Below are positions 40,739 through 53,210 of a stretch of DNA of 64,000 nt, in pieces. The stretch's first letter is position 1. The number at the start of each line of letters is the position of its first letter. The DNA lies in assembly GCA_018333475.1 (NCBI GenBank), contig JAGXTH010000086.1:1-64000 (forward strand), written 5' to 3'. Under the pieces are notes generated by a model. That model worked only from the letters and a program-made list of their open reading frames with translations, made no database searches and was not told the DNA's origin. The translations under genes and the position numbers were made by a program. The DNA is from Simkania sp. (GTDB taxonomy: Bacteria; Chlamydiota; Chlamydiia; Chlamydiales; Rhabdochlamydiaceae).

Positions 40739-41661
40739 AGTTTGGGCAGAAGTTGTTCTTTTTGTTGTAAGAGCCAATTCGTTGTTTCCTCTATACCCTG
40801 ATCAAGATTTCCTTGAGGACACGAAGGTAATAATTGACGTAGCTTATCTATGCAAAGCACTTTAGATCGCGCTCCCACGTATTTGCTCGTATCGTAGAAT
40901 ATATTTTCTTTTGGGTACCCAATGTAGGTGCAAATTTTATCTGCAAATTCTTTAATAGAATACTCACAACCTGCACCAAGATTAATCACACTATTTTTTT
41001 CTCTTTCTACCAACATAAGCATCGTGTTGACAAAATCTTGCACATGAATGAGTTCTCTTTTTTGCTCACCATCACCCCAAAGCATCACCTGTTCTTGGTA
41101 AAGCTTGCCTCGCAAAATTTTGCGCATGAGATCAAAAATAAAATGCATCTGACGCCCATCTGTGTGATATCCAGGCCCATATAGAGTGGATGGAACAAAA
41201 TAAAGATATTCGAGCCCATATTGCTTATGGAGCGCCATAAGCCCCACCAATAACATCCTTTTTGTCATCCCATATGTAAAAAGACTTTCTATGGGTTTTC
41301 CTTGTAGATAATACTCCTCTTTCAAAGGAAGTTCCGGATCATAGCCACAGCTTGTTCCCATGCATATCATTTTCGCTTGCGGCTGCTTAGCTTGCCACCA
41401 TTGTAATACATGTGTGTTAATCTGTTGATTGATGATCCACTGCTCGCCAGGATGGTGCAAACAAAAATCACCCGCCTGTGTCCATGCAGCTAAGTGGAAG
41501 ATTTGATCAAATAAGAGCTGATCAAACGCATGTAACGATTGTGCATTACGCAAATCACAGTTCCCTGAGTGTACGCCGACGACTTCATGTCCATATTGCA
41601 CAAGGCTCTGGCAAAGAAATTTCCCAAGAAATCCTCGACTTCCAGTAACTAAAATACGCAT
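40735..41661 (-). CDS. NAD-dependent epimerase/dehydratase (GDP-fucose synthase-like)
   Basis: ILVTGSRGFLGKFLCQSL; YGMTKRMLL. Confidence 0.8.
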   Translation of the reverse strand: MRILVTGSRGFLGKFLCQSLVQYGHEVVGVHSGNCDLRNAQSLHAFDQLLFDQIFHLAAWTQAGDFCLHHPGEQWIINQQINTHVLQWWQAKQPQAKMICMGTSCGYDPELPLKEEYYLQGKPIESLFTYGMTKRMLLVGLMALHKQYGLEYLYFVPSTLYGPGYHTDGRQMHFIFDLMRKILRGKLYQEQVMLWGDGEQKRELIHVQDFVNTMLMLVEREKNSVINLGAGCEYSIKEFADKICTYIGYPKENIFYDTSKYVGARSKVLCIDKLRQLLPSCPQGNLDQGIEETTNWLLQQKEQLLPKL

Positions 41662-41665
41662 AAAT

Positions 41666-43310
<1,645 letters not shown>

Positions 43311-43312
43311 GA

Positions 43313-44311
43313 CTAATCTTTCATATAAATAATCGTGCTGCCGCTGTTTTCAAAGCAGACAGGCACAGCCATTAAGTTATGTAAAGCTGCTTTTACAGCG
43401 TCTTGGCGCGAAGGCGGCACTAAAAGAGCTAAAAAACCTCCACTACCAGCCCCGCATAATTTCCCACCGTATGCACCTGCTTGTTTAGCGGTTTCATAAG
43501 CTTGATCCACTATCGGATTAGAAATCTTGCTGGACAATTGCTTTTTTAACGACCAACTTTCATCAAGCAGTCGACCCAAAGAACTCATCATTGTATCTTC
43601 TGCCTCATGAGCAATAATATCCTCTGCTATAAATACCATCTCGTACATTCTCTTAAGATACGCATCATTGGTTAAGCTATGCGTACGCTCCATTTGCTCT
43701 TTTAGAATCTCACTGGCATACCGAGTTAGTCCTGTGTAAAACAAGAGAAGATGTTCTTCAAAAATTTTTAATCTCTTTGGTGTCGCAATTACAGGACGAA
43801 TCTGTTTATTATCAGCGTTAAATTCAATGACATTCACCCCACCAAAAGCAGCATGGAATTGATCTTGTGATCCTACATTTTCACGTATTAGTTCTTGTTC
43901 TACAAAACATGCCTCTTCAGCTAATACCTGCTTTGACACTTTCATTCCTCTTAAAGCATAAAGAGCATTCAAAAATCCTACTGTAAAAGAAGAGGAGGAA
44001 CCTAAACCTGTTTTAGCAGGCAGATCTGAAAAAATATGGATATCGAGATTGCTATCGCAATTCTTAAGCTTCAGGCATTCCCGAATACTAGGATGCTCAA
44101 TCTCATCAAAGGTTTTTACTAATTCTGTTTTCGAGTATCCAATACGTATCCTGTGATCAAAATAATTTCCGGGCGTGCTGATACTTACATGCGTGTATTT
44201 GTCGATCGTAGTGCCAAGCACTGCACCAACATGTCTGGAATAGTACCCTGGATAATCTGTCCCACCGCCAAATAGGCTGATACGAACAGGAGTGCGCGAG
44301 ATGATGAGCAT
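43313..44311 (-). CDS. GHMP kinase (HddA-like heptose 7-phosphate kinase)
   Basis: RTPVRISLFGGGTDYPGYYSRHVGAVLG; AKTGLGSSSSFTVGFLNAL; GAYGGKLCGAGSGGFLALL. Confidence 0.9.
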   Translation of the reverse strand: MLIISRTPVRISLFGGGTDYPGYYSRHVGAVLGTTIDKYTHVSISTPGNYFDHRIRIGYSKTELVKTFDEIEHPSIRECLKLKNCDSNLDIHIFSDLPAKTGLGSSSSFTVGFLNALYALRGMKVSKQVLAEEACFVEQELIRENVGSQDQFHAAFGGVNVIEFNADNKQIRPVIATPKRLKIFEEHLLLFYTGLTRYASEILKEQMERTHSLTNDAYLKRMYEMVFIAEDIIAHEAEDTMMSSLGRLLDESWSLKKQLSSKISNPIVDQAYETAKQAGAYGGKLCGAGSGGFLALLVPPSRQDAVKAALHNLMAVPVCFENSGSTIIYMKD

Positions 44312-44417
44312 CGTAAGCTCCGATGTAAATGAAATGCAGTTTAGCTAAACAGCTGGATGCAGAAAAGACTTTCCTTATTATCACCTCTAAAAAAAGATAC
44401 AGCCTCCATGACAAGGG

Positions 44418-45731
44418 CTAACGAATTCTCACCCACTTGGGAATTTTTCTAGCCAGCCTTCTTTTCTTTGCCCTCTCACTCTTCCTTGTCTCTTCATAAA
44501 GCTGCTTTGCATCACAGTCTTGGTTCTGCGCATACTCCTGCAAAACACGGAAAAAATAAAAATAAACATCTTCAATCATCAAATACTTACGCACAAATGC
44601 GTTTGCATTTTCAGCAATATGTTTACATTCTACGTCGTGCTCCTGTGCCCACTGGATTTTTTCGATCAAATCTTCCATTTGATTACTAATTGGTACATAA
44701 TGCACATATGGTTCCAGAGCATCATAAAACCATTGCGAATCTTCCGATTCCTGTTTAAAAGCAACACTATTGGACAATAATCTCCAAAGGAACCCTGGAT
44801 ACGTTGAGGTATATCCATCTAACACTGGCAAATACGCCCATCGTAAATGTTGACTTTGATAAATTCCAGGTCTATTGAATGGTTGTATGAAAGCTATAAG
44901 TTCAGAAGTTGCACTAAAACCTGGAGAACTGAATCCTGCATCCACGAAAGTGGGATAGAGAGAGGACAGCGAGCAAATCTTATAGCGTGGCATTTCTGAA
45001 TAACGCAAAGCAGTCTCTGCATATGAGCTTTGACTCATACCAAGACGCGCAAAATCGTTAGGTTGTCCACGCCAGAAAGCGCTTTTGTATTTTATTTCCC
45101 AAGGCCACTGAGAAAGCGCTCCTATGATTTGTTGCGATAGCGCTGCCCACTCAGGAATCGTAAAACGATCTGGGATAGAAATGAGATAAGGAGCATCTTT
45201 TTTTCTCGCATAAGTCAAAATAGGCGCTTGATCTTGAAAATCTTCCGTAATCCAAAAATCTCTCGGTTGAAAATCAAATGGCGTACCATCGTTATGATTT
45301 ATAATAAAATCGACATTGGGTAAATCAGGAATCCCTGGATAGTCTGCCAAGCGTCCGATAGTTCGAAAAAATGCATCCATTCCAAAAGGATCCGGTCCGT
45401 ATCGGTAAATCTTCCCCTCGATAATTCTATAACGAGAACAGCCATGCCCCCCCACGCATCGTGCAAATTGAGCAAACGTCTCGTTTAAAGCTTTTTGCGT
45501 AATTTTCTTAGAGCTAAAAGGGGAAAATTCTTTTTGTAATCGATTCATCATCCATTCTGGCGTTGCTTCCGAAAATTTTGCCTGTAATTTGGCAATGTCT
45601 ATAGTAGAGATAAAGTTACTATCTGGTAGGGAACGAGGCGAGTGATAATCTCTAGGCGCATGAGCATAAGGACTGTCCGCTGCTAAAGCGGCCATAGCCA
45701 TAAAAGCTCCCACAGAAAACACTTTCCTCAT
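44418..45731 (-). CDS. GT90/CAP10-like glycosyltransferase with signal peptide (copy 1)
   Basis: KSAFWRGQPNDFARLG, LRWAYLPVLDGYTSTYPGFLWRLLSNSVAFKQES, YVHYVPISNQMEDL; signal-peptide-like N-terminus MRKVFSVGAFMAMAALAADS. Confidence 0.8.
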   Translation of the reverse strand: MRKVFSVGAFMAMAALAADSPYAHAPRDYHSPRSLPDSNFISTIDIAKLQAKFSEATPEWMMNRLQKEFSPFSSKKITQKALNETFAQFARCVGGHGCSRYRIIEGKIYRYGPDPFGMDAFFRTIGRLADYPGIPDLPNVDFIINHNDGTPFDFQPRDFWITEDFQDQAPILTYARKKDAPYLISIPDRFTIPEWAALSQQIIGALSQWPWEIKYKSAFWRGQPNDFARLGMSQSSYAETALRYSEMPRYKICSLSSLYPTFVDAGFSSPGFSATSELIAFIQPFNRPGIYQSQHLRWAYLPVLDGYTSTYPGFLWRLLSNSVAFKQESEDSQWFYDALEPYVHYVPISNQMEDLIEKIQWAQEHDVECKHIAENANAFVRKYLMIEDVYFYFFRVLQEYAQNQDCDAKQLYEETRKSERAKKRRLARKIPKWVRIR

Positions 45732-45917
45732 AAAACAATCCTCATTATTAGTTTTTAATAACTAACACCACCTCAAGCAAAAGCCTGTCCAGGCCCCAGA
45801 TGCAGCCAGCTTTGATACAAGATTTTCCTAACTTTTACAATTCAGCATGACCCTGTACATACAAGCCGTTAAGCTACTCATAAACAGTCGATGAAGGAGA
45901 AAAAATGAAGCGTTTTA

Positions 45918-47195
45918 TCAACGAAGCCTAACCCAATTAGGATTCCCTTCCGTTTCATTTAATAGCCGTAATGTATCAAAATCTTGGTGGGTAGCGTATT
46001 CTTGCAAAACACGAAAAAAATAGAGGTAGATGTCTTCTATCATAAGATGCTGACGGACCAAGGCGCTTGCGTTTGCTGCAATGCGTTTACATTCTTCCTC
46101 GTGCTGCTGAGCCCAAAGAATTTTCTCAATCAAGTCTTCCATGTTGTTCTTGATAGGCACATAATGCTCATAAGGGATTAGAGCATCATAGAACCACTGT
46201 GACTCCTCCGATTCTTGCTTAAAGGCAACGCTATTCGACAAAAGTCTCCAGAGAAATCCTGGATACGTTGAAGTAAATCCATCCAAAGTAGGTAAATATG
46301 CCCATTGGAGATGCTGCCCTGGAGAACAACCATCTTTGTTAAATGGTTTAATAAACTCTATTACTTCTGATGTTGCGCTAAACCCTGGTTGATTAAATCC
46401 AGCATCAACCAAACCCGGATACTGATTAGAAAGAAGGCAAATTTTATAGCGCGGCATTTCAGCATATCGCCGCGCTACTTCTTCATAGGGAGTTGGCCAC
46501 ATTCCTAAACGAGCAAAATCGCTTGGCTGCCCGCGCCAAAACGCACTTTTCTTTTTCCTAGACCATGGATATCTTGAATTAGCCTCGAGAATTGCCTCTG
46601 CAAGTCTCCACCATTCCGCAATAGTGAATCGATCTGGAATTGAAACGAGATAAGGGCAGTTCTCTTTTCTGGCGTAAGTAAAAATGGGAGCCTGATCTTG
46701 GAAATTTTCAGTAATCCAAAAATCTCGCGACTGAAAATCAAACGGTGTCACATCATTATGACTTATAATAAAATCGACATTAGGCAAATCCGGAATTCCC
46801 GGGAAATCAGCTACTCGCGCTATTGTTCGAAAAAATGCATCCATGCCCCAAGGGTCTTGTCCATGACGATAAATGCGTTCTCCAATAACTCGATACCGAG
46901 CGCTCTCTTGCGAGCCAACATTTCTAGAAAACTTCTCAAAAGTTACATCAAGCGCTTGCTGAGAAATTTTATTCTTTCTAAAATGCGCCATTTCTTTTTG
47001 TAAACGCTGCATCATCCATTCTGGAGTTACAGCTGCGCATTTTTCTCGAAGTTTTGGAATATCTACCGTATAAAAAAAACTTGTACATGGCATATCAACC
47101 GGCCCAGAATATTCACGTGGCGCATCAAGATACGGGCTTTCAGCCATCAAAGAAACCCCTATTACCATTGCCAAGACAAAAAAAGATTTTCTCAT
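45918..47195 (-). CDS. GT90/CAP10-like glycosyltransferase with signal peptide (copy 2)
   Basis: Same motifs as copy 1, high similarity along its whole length; N-terminus MRKSFFVLAMVIGVSLMAES. Confidence 0.8.
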   Translation of the reverse strand: MRKSFFVLAMVIGVSLMAESPYLDAPREYSGPVDMPCTSFFYTVDIPKLREKCAAVTPEWMMQRLQKEMAHFRKNKISQQALDVTFEKFSRNVGSQESARYRVIGERIYRHGQDPWGMDAFFRTIARVADFPGIPDLPNVDFIISHNDVTPFDFQSRDFWITENFQDQAPIFTYARKENCPYLVSIPDRFTIAEWWRLAEAILEANSRYPWSRKKKSAFWRGQPSDFARLGMWPTPYEEVARRYAEMPRYKICLLSNQYPGLVDAGFNQPGFSATSEVIEFIKPFNKDGCSPGQHLQWAYLPTLDGFTSTYPGFLWRLLSNSVAFKQESEESQWFYDALIPYEHYVPIKNNMEDLIEKILWAQQHEEECKRIAANASALVRQHLMIEDIYLYFFRVLQEYATHQDFDTLRLLNETEGNPNWVRLR

Positions 47196-47211
47196 TTTTC
47201 TTTTGCTCTAT

Positions 47212-47937
47212 TTATTTTTTAATGACGGCAATGTAGATCCCATTCCACCAAGAATTCATATCTCCATTTGCATTTGTAAATAATGCACGTTCATAAAGAA
47301 CTTCATACCCCAACTTTTTGAACGCTCTGTCAGTACCTATACGTACATTGTCCCAATTCCAATCATCAATAACAGCAATGAACACATCATCCAAGACATC
47401 GTCGTAGTAGGTAAACGCTTGCTCTTGATCACTTTGTTCGTGACGACCATCATAAAAATATATGTTAATGGGATGCCGTACCACACTAGCCCGATCAATA
47501 GAAAAGCAATCAGCTTCAAAAAAACGTAAAGGCAACGAAGGAATAAACGTTTGCATATTCGCATAACAATCATTACGAGGCGAGCCAAATTCAGACCAAT
47601 TTTCAATAGCAATAGCATCAATAACCGTATCCTGGTTCCCATAGAGAGCTGCAACTAAAGTAGAGCCTTTCCAGCAACCAATTTCAAGATACACTGTAGA
47701 AGAAAGCGAACAAAGATTATTGAGCAAATGCCTTACTTTTGGACTGGACATTCCGTGAATTGCAAGTACAGTAGGGGCAAGCTTGGATATTCCATGTTCT
47801 GCATTGTCAATGCTGTGTATTACATGATCGATAAGTTTTTTTTCTCTCACAATGAATAGTTCTTCTTGTGCTGGCAATACACTGCTACTAGTCAAAATGA
47901 GAAAAGATGCGATAAAAGCACAAAATCTTGTTACCAT
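47212..47937 (-). CDS. Class I SAM-dependent methyltransferase with predicted signal peptide
   Basis: FCAFIASFLILTSSSVLPAQ N-terminus; VYLEIGCWKGSTLVAAL; IYFYDGRHEQ. Confidence 0.7.
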   Translation of the reverse strand: MVTRFCAFIASFLILTSSSVLPAQEELFIVREKKLIDHVIHSIDNAEHGISKLAPTVLAIHGMSSPKVRHLLNNLCSLSSTVYLEIGCWKGSTLVAALYGNQDTVIDAIAIENWSEFGSPRNDCYANMQTFIPSLPLRFFEADCFSIDRASVVRHPINIYFYDGRHEQSDQEQAFTYYDDVLDDVFIAVIDDWNWDNVRIGTDRAFKKLGYEVLYERALFTNANGDMNSWWNGIYIAVIKK

Positions 47938-48033
47938 GGAATCCCCCTTTAGCGAGTCTGCGAGGCAGAAGAATAGATTTTTTTTTATTTGTAGGCCATA
48001 AAAATATCGGAGAAAATTTATCTTTGCACAGCT

Positions 48034-48057
48034 AAAACCCCTTAAAAAAGAGGGGGC
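48034..48057 (-). terminator. Candidate Rho-independent terminator for the 48.1-55.9 kb minus-strand operon
   Basis: CCCCT (48038-48042) / AGGGG (48051-48055) stem, followed on the minus strand by TTTT; immediately downstream of the stop at 48081. Confidence 0.5.
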
Positions 48058-48080
48058 TATTGATATATTTATGGAAACTT

Positions 48081-49184
48081 CTAATCAGAAAAGACTCTTG
48101 ATAACAATGTAGCTACACAATTGGAAAAATTCTCCAATGAATGGAACTTTTGATACGCTTTTTGCATAGATCCCAACTTTCTTGCAATGGCTGTAGATTG
48201 CCTTAGTTCATTGATTCTCTGCCAAAACCATCGAGTTTCCCAATCGACAATAAGTTCCTCAAGACCATATTGGAGAAGTTCATCTGCTAGCCAGCTTCCT
48301 GCCAACACTACTGGCATTTTACCTGCTACAATAGCTTCGACAAAAATCCCCGAAGTAGAACAACGATAGGCAACAGGATCGTAAGGCAAAAGAATTACAT
48401 TGCTTGCCATCATTTGCTGAAAGTATTCCTCACGGCTTAGAATCGCAGGCAATGAAACAACTTGTATGTTCGACGCAGAAAGCATCGCATCCTTAGAAGC
48501 TGCAAGTATCACTTCTAGATTTTCAAGCTCTGTAATCTCTAATATTTTGCGAATAGCGTTCAATCCTTTAGATGGTCGAGGAGGGCCTGGCCACCAGCAA
48601 TGGACGATTTTTTTTGTTTCATGTGTTTCTGTAGAAGTTATTGTAAAGGCGTGTGGGATCGGAAGCAGATGCACTGCGCGTTTAAAAAGCAATTCCGCTT
48701 CTTGTTGAATACTTCTGCTATCTGTCAGGAAAACGCATTGTGATTTTAAGTGATTCAAAATCACCTTTAAACAAGCAATATGTAACCTCCCATTTAATTT
48801 AAATTTCTTTAAATCATATCGTAAAAAAATCCACAGATACGTTGTTTCTTTTTTAGATTTTTTTATAGCGAATGTAAGGTCCAAGAGCTCTTTTAAAGAG
48901 AAGGTATCAATAAAAAGAATCTTTGTCTGATTACAAATGTTTCTTTCTTTTAGGAAATTTTGAAATATATTGGAAAATACTCTGCTTTGAAAAGAGGATG
49001 TAAAATAAGGAAAAAACCGCATAGACAAACGTTCAATATTTGCCTCCTTATCGATGAGTACAGTGCACGATAAGCCATATTTTTCAATACTTTCTTGAAT
49101 ACATCGATGGTATACATAATCGTGACCGGCTTCAGTCTTAATACGTGGAGCCAAAGAATAGAAATGCCAGTTATCCTTATGCAT
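48081..49184 (-). CDS. Glycosyltransferase family 4-like protein
   Basis: HCWWPGPPRPSKGLNAIRKILEI; PYDPVAYRCSTSGIFVEAIVAGKMPVV. Confidence 0.7.
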   Translation of the reverse strand: MHKDNWHFYSLAPRIKTEAGHDYVYHRCIQESIEKYGLSCTVLIDKEANIERLSMRFFPYFTSSFQSRVFSNIFQNFLKERNICNQTKILFIDTFSLKELLDLTFAIKKSKKETTYLWIFLRYDLKKFKLNGRLHIACLKVILNHLKSQCVFLTDSRSIQQEAELLFKRAVHLLPIPHAFTITSTETHETKKIVHCWWPGPPRPSKGLNAIRKILEITELENLEVILAASKDAMLSASNIQVVSLPAILSREEYFQQMMASNVILLPYDPVAYRCSTSGIFVEAIVAGKMPVVLAGSWLADELLQYGLEELIVDWETRWFWQRINELRQSTAIARKLGSMQKAYQKFHSLENFSNCVATLLSRVFSD

Positions 49185-50382
49185 AAACAGGAAAATGGAA
49201 TTCTACTCCTTTTTCTAGCAAGTGCTGATTGTTTTTTAGAATCTCTTTCCTAAAGTTCCAAGCAAGCACATAATAAATATCCGGAGGAGACGCAAGCTCA
49301 TCTTCAAGCTTGATCTCAAGATGGCTCCCAGGACTAAATAAACCTTTACGTAGGGGATTTTTTTCTACAAGGCAATCTAGGAGAGATTTGTCGATCCCAA
49401 AATAGTTAAGCAATGTATTTCCCTTTACAGGGGCTCCCATGCCAAAAATTTTTTTTCCCTGTTGCCGTGCTTTTTGCAGATATTCGAGATTTTGAGCTTT
49501 GAGTTGCTCCATTTTTATTGCTAACTCATGATATGCCCCAAGCTCATTACATTTTGACTCTTCTTCTTCTTTCTGTAGCCTTCGAAGTCTATCTGAAGAA
49601 GCTCTTGTGCCTATATGGCCAACATATCCTATAATGGACCCACCATGGATAGGGGAAAGGCAAGCATCAAAAAGTGAAAGCCCATGCCTTTGCAACAAAG
49701 TTTCAATTGTCCTTAGCGTATAGTAAAGCAAATGTTCGTGATATATTTGGTCAAAGGCCACGTTTTCCATGATTTTCTTCATATAAATAAATTGCACAAC
49801 AAATACTCCATTTGTTTTAAGCAATTTTTTAATCGCCGCCGTAACGGAGTGCAACTCTTCTAAATGAAAAAATACTCCTGACGCATTGATGACATCGAAT
49901 GGTTCCTGAATCGTCTCTGCAGTAGATAAGTTAAAAAATGCATTGAGAGTAGGGATGCCTTTTTCATTGGCGATCTGCGCAGTTCTTACTGACGACTCAA
50001 TGCCCAACACCTCATAACCAAGTTGCTGATAATAAAAAAGTTGAGAACCATCATTAGATCCAATATCGAGGACTCTTTTCATGGGTTTGCCCCAAAAAAA
50101 TGTCTGGTCTACCTGATTTGCAATTTCCTGAAAGTGCATTCTCAAAGATTGAGTGATACCAGAAAGATATGTATGGTTCGAAAACATTACTTCTTTTGGA
50201 ACGGTATAATCAAGTTGGGCTGTTTGACAACATGTGCAATAAATAACACGTAAAGGATATAGAGGCTCCTTGCCTACTTCATCAACAGTGAGAAAGTGAT
50301 TACCCCAAGGCTGTTTTTTTAGATCGACTGCAACTTCAAATTCCTTAGCATCACACACACGACAACGCATAATCACTCCCAA
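49177..50382 (-). CDS. Zinc-binding sugar C-methyltransferase-like SAM methyltransferase
   Basis: N-terminal CRVCDAKEFE...YCTCCQTAQLDY; VLDIGSNDGSQLFYYQQLGYEVLGIE; C-terminal GMGAPVKGNTLLNYFGI. Confidence 0.88.
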   Translation of the reverse strand: MGVIMRCRVCDAKEFEVAVDLKKQPWGNHFLTVDEVGKEPLYPLRVIYCTCCQTAQLDYTVPKEVMFSNHTYLSGITQSLRMHFQEIANQVDQTFFWGKPMKRVLDIGSNDGSQLFYYQQLGYEVLGIESSVRTAQIANEKGIPTLNAFFNLSTAETIQEPFDVINASGVFFHLEELHSVTAAIKKLLKTNGVFVVQFIYMKKIMENVAFDQIYHEHLLYYTLRTIETLLQRHGLSLFDACLSPIHGGSIIGYVGHIGTRASSDRLRRLQKEEEESKCNELGAYHELAIKMEQLKAQNLEYLQKARQQGKKIFGMGAPVKGNTLLNYFGIDKSLLDCLVEKNPLRKGLFSPGSHLEIKLEDELASPPDIYYVLAWNFRKEILKNNQHLLEKGVEFHFPVYA

Positions 50383-50454
50383 TCGATCATTGAAAAACAG
50401 GATACAGAGGCTCTATTTCAACCCTCAAGGCGTCCTTCATTAAAAAAATCCCAT

Positions 50455-51114
50455 TCAGGGAACGAACCAATAATAATTTCCGGTATATCCAATTTCTGCG
50501 AATATTCTTTTCCACTCGTCAACATGCAAAATAGATTTTGCTGTGAGGTTCCATCGATAAAGCAAGTCTTTTTCTTGCTCATCCCGATAAGCATCCACAA
50601 CAACAAAGCTTTTTCCCTTGCTAACCCTTTCAATTTCTCGCAAAGACTGCAGCAAATCTTCCCCTTCAAAATTATGTATTGTATTGATGGAGGTAACGAG
50701 ATCGAAAGACTTATCAGGAAACGGCAAATCTCTTGCATCTGCTACTTGCAAAAAGGGTTTTACTGCAGGATGTGCATTTTCAATAGCGTAAGACGAGATA
50801 TCGATGCCTTGTACAGTGATGCCAGGAATCAAATTCGTAAAATCATATAACATAAACCCTTTAGCACACCCAATATCCAAAATGTGGCTTTCTGAGGTAA
50901 GCTGATAATGTTTTTGAAAATTCGGAACCACTGGGTGCCAAAATCTAGGGTGATAGTAATGTCCCCCATATCCCTGGTTGCGTGGCCCATCGAAAAACTC
51001 TACCCCAAATTTTCGAGCAATTGCTCGATCTTCTTCTGTCTTCTTTTCGAAACGATCTTGAAGGTTTCTCTTTGTCTTAGGGTAATTAACAAGGAGATCA
51101 ATTTCTCTTTCCAT
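50455..51114 (-). CDS. SAM-dependent methyltransferase
   Basis: HILDIGCAKGFMLYDFTNLIPGITVQGIDIS. Confidence 0.85.
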   Translation of the reverse strand: MEREIDLLVNYPKTKRNLQDRFEKKTEEDRAIARKFGVEFFDGPRNQGYGGHYYHPRFWHPVVPNFQKHYQLTSESHILDIGCAKGFMLYDFTNLIPGITVQGIDISSYAIENAHPAVKPFLQVADARDLPFPDKSFDLVTSINTIHNFEGEDLLQSLREIERVSKGKSFVVVDAYRDEQEKDLLYRWNLTAKSILHVDEWKRIFAEIGYTGNYYWFVP

Positions 51115-51128
51115 AAATGCGTTCTCTT

Positions 51129-52202
51129 CTAAAAAGGACCTGTAAAACTAGCATCAGGAACATCTAATGGCTGTTGCATGCGAAGTTGTAAAATCTCTTC
51201 CAGAAGAGCTTTTGCGCGGGTAGGTTTTCCCATCATTTCCAGAATTTTCAAAGCAATTTCTTTTGACGTCGGATAATAATGATTCGACAATGCCCAACTT
51301 GTAGGACATGGATGGTCGGGATAGGTAATCCGAACCGGTGGAGATTTTAGACTATCAAAGGCCTCCTCAGCAAGAATCGCTAATAACTCTGAGGCAAATC
51401 CACAAGTTCTCCAATCTGGATCTAGTACGATCACTCTTCCTGTTTTCAAGACCGAATTAAGAACTGTCTCTTTATCTAAAGGCTTAATGGTACGCAAATC
51501 GATTAACTCAATAGAAATCCCGTCATTTTCCAATAGACCAATTGCTTTCCAAGCTTCTAAAGTCATATGGGAACAAGCTATAACTGTTATATCTTTCCCT
51601 TCGTTGACTATTTTTGCACTGCCGATAGGAACTCTATAAATCCCTTCAGGAACTTCTCCAAAAATATTATGCAACCACCGATGCTCTAAAAAAATAACTG
51701 GATTATTGTCTTCTACGGAAGAAATTAAAAGCCCTTTAGCATCATAACAATTCGATGGCATAACGACTTTTAACCCTGGAATATGAGCAAACAGACTGTG
51801 TAATGTTTGGGAATGCTGTGGCCCTTGTCCCCATCCTCTTCCAATTAAGAGACGAATGACAAGAGGGACATTTGCTCTGCCACCGAACATGTAATGCCAC
51901 TTAGCCGCATTATTAATTAACTGATCTAAAGCCAATAAACAAAAATCGACCCTTTGATGCGTCATGATGGGGCGCAAGCCCATGATAGCCGTGCCAATAG
52001 CCACCCCTGTCATTGCATTTTCTGAAACAGGCATATCCATGACACGATCAGGCCCATATTTTTGTTGCAACCCAGACGTAGTGCCAAAAAGGCCCTTCGG
52101 ATCAGGAACGCCAAGTCCCATTACGTAGACGCTGGGATCCAATTCCATAAGTTGATCTGTAGCTTCAAGAATGGCCTGGTGAAATTTCAGTTCTCTTCCC
52201 AT
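51129..52202 (-). CDS. Transketolase-C / E1-beta-like subunit of ThDP-dependent 2-oxoacid dehydrogenase
   Basis: MPVSENAMTGVAIGTAIMGLRPIMTHQRVDF; IELIDLRTIKPLDKETVLNSV. Confidence 0.85.
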   Translation of the reverse strand: MGRELKFHQAILEATDQLMELDPSVYVMGLGVPDPKGLFGTTSGLQQKYGPDRVMDMPVSENAMTGVAIGTAIMGLRPIMTHQRVDFCLLALDQLINNAAKWHYMFGGRANVPLVIRLLIGRGWGQGPQHSQTLHSLFAHIPGLKVVMPSNCYDAKGLLISSVEDNNPVIFLEHRWLHNIFGEVPEGIYRVPIGSAKIVNEGKDITVIACSHMTLEAWKAIGLLENDGISIELIDLRTIKPLDKETVLNSVLKTGRVIVLDPDWRTCGFASELLAILAEEAFDSLKSPPVRITYPDHPCPTSWALSNHYYPTSKEIALKILEMMGKPTRAKALLEEILQLRMQQPLDVPDASFTGPF

Positions 52203-52213
52203 AATCCTCTTTA

Positions 52214-53188
52214 TTACGCGTAAATGCTTGCGTGGGGGTCAAATATTGGAAAACTACTCTTCTCAGCAAAAATAAAGGCCTCATCAATTTCAGCTTGTAT
52301 TTTCTTTCGAAAAGACTGCAGAACTTCCTCTGTTAAACGTTGCTGATCACGAAGGCGTTCTTCGTATACTTTTAACGGGCATTTTTTATGCCAATACTGC
52401 ACTTCTTCTATAGGACGGTAACCTGCATCATCATCAATATTAGGACCACAATGTTCTCGGAAGCGATATGTATCAAACTCAACAAAACACGGTCCCTTAC
52501 CTTCTCGGATATACTGCATTGCTTGATGAGTTACACGATATACCTCCTCAACATCATTGCCCGAACCTTGCAATCCGATCATTCCATGAGCTCGAACAAT
52601 ATCAACGCGACTCCTCTTAGGAGATTGTCTCACAGAAAGCGGCGAGTAGACAGAATAAAGATTGTTCTCGCAGACAAAGAGAATTGGGAGTTTTTTCAAA
52701 GAAGCAAAGTTAAGACTTTCTGCCCAAACCCCTTCCTCCGTAGCGCCCTCTCCGAAAAAAATAACCGTTACTCTATTTTCTCCTTTAAGAAGTGAAGCAA
52801 AAGCAACTCCCACTCCCACGGGAAGACTTCCTCCCACAATAGGCGTGGTTCCAATGATATTAGCCGTCAAATCTATCAAATGCATGGACCCTCCTATACC
52901 GGAGGAACATCCATCTACTTTCCCGTAGATTTCTGCTAACATCTTGCACAGGCTCCCGCCTTTGGCGAGGTAATGGGCATGAGCTCTATGGTTGCTAATG
53001 AGATAGTCGGTTTGTAAAATGTTCTTACAAACCCCAATAGCTACAGCTTCTTGCCCAATGCTTAAATGAACAGGGCATCGCATTGCTTGCTCAGCATATC
53101 GATATCCAATAGCCTCTTCAATCATACGAACCCGAAGCATCTCATGAAACAGCTCTAGGGAAATCTCCGCAGATATTTTTTGGATCAT
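52214..53188 (-). CDS. E1-alpha-like ThDP-dependent dehydrogenase subunit
   Basis: SIGQEAVAIGV, GGSMHLIDLTANIIGTTPIVGGSLPVGVGVAFA, VIFFGEGATEEGVWAESLNFASL. Confidence 0.88.
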   Translation of the reverse strand: MIQKISAEISLELFHEMLRVRMIEEAIGYRYAEQAMRCPVHLSIGQEAVAIGVCKNILQTDYLISNHRAHAHYLAKGGSLCKMLAEIYGKVDGCSSGIGGSMHLIDLTANIIGTTPIVGGSLPVGVGVAFASLLKGENRVTVIFFGEGATEEGVWAESLNFASLKKLPILFVCENNLYSVYSPLSVRQSPKRSRVDIVRAHGMIGLQGSGNDVEEVYRVTHQAMQYIREGKGPCFVEFDTYRFREHCGPNIDDDAGYRPIEEVQYWHKKCPLKVYEERLRDQQRLTEEVLQSFRKKIQAEIDEAFIFAEKSSFPIFDPHASIYA

Positions 53189-53210
53189 TGATCATCTCTT
53201 AAGTTATGAC

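Noticed and set aside
45738-45765. TTATTA-GTTTT-TAATAA small palindrome upstream of the first GT90 gene
   Set aside because: Short and A/T-only; could arise by chance in AT-rich intergenic DNA.
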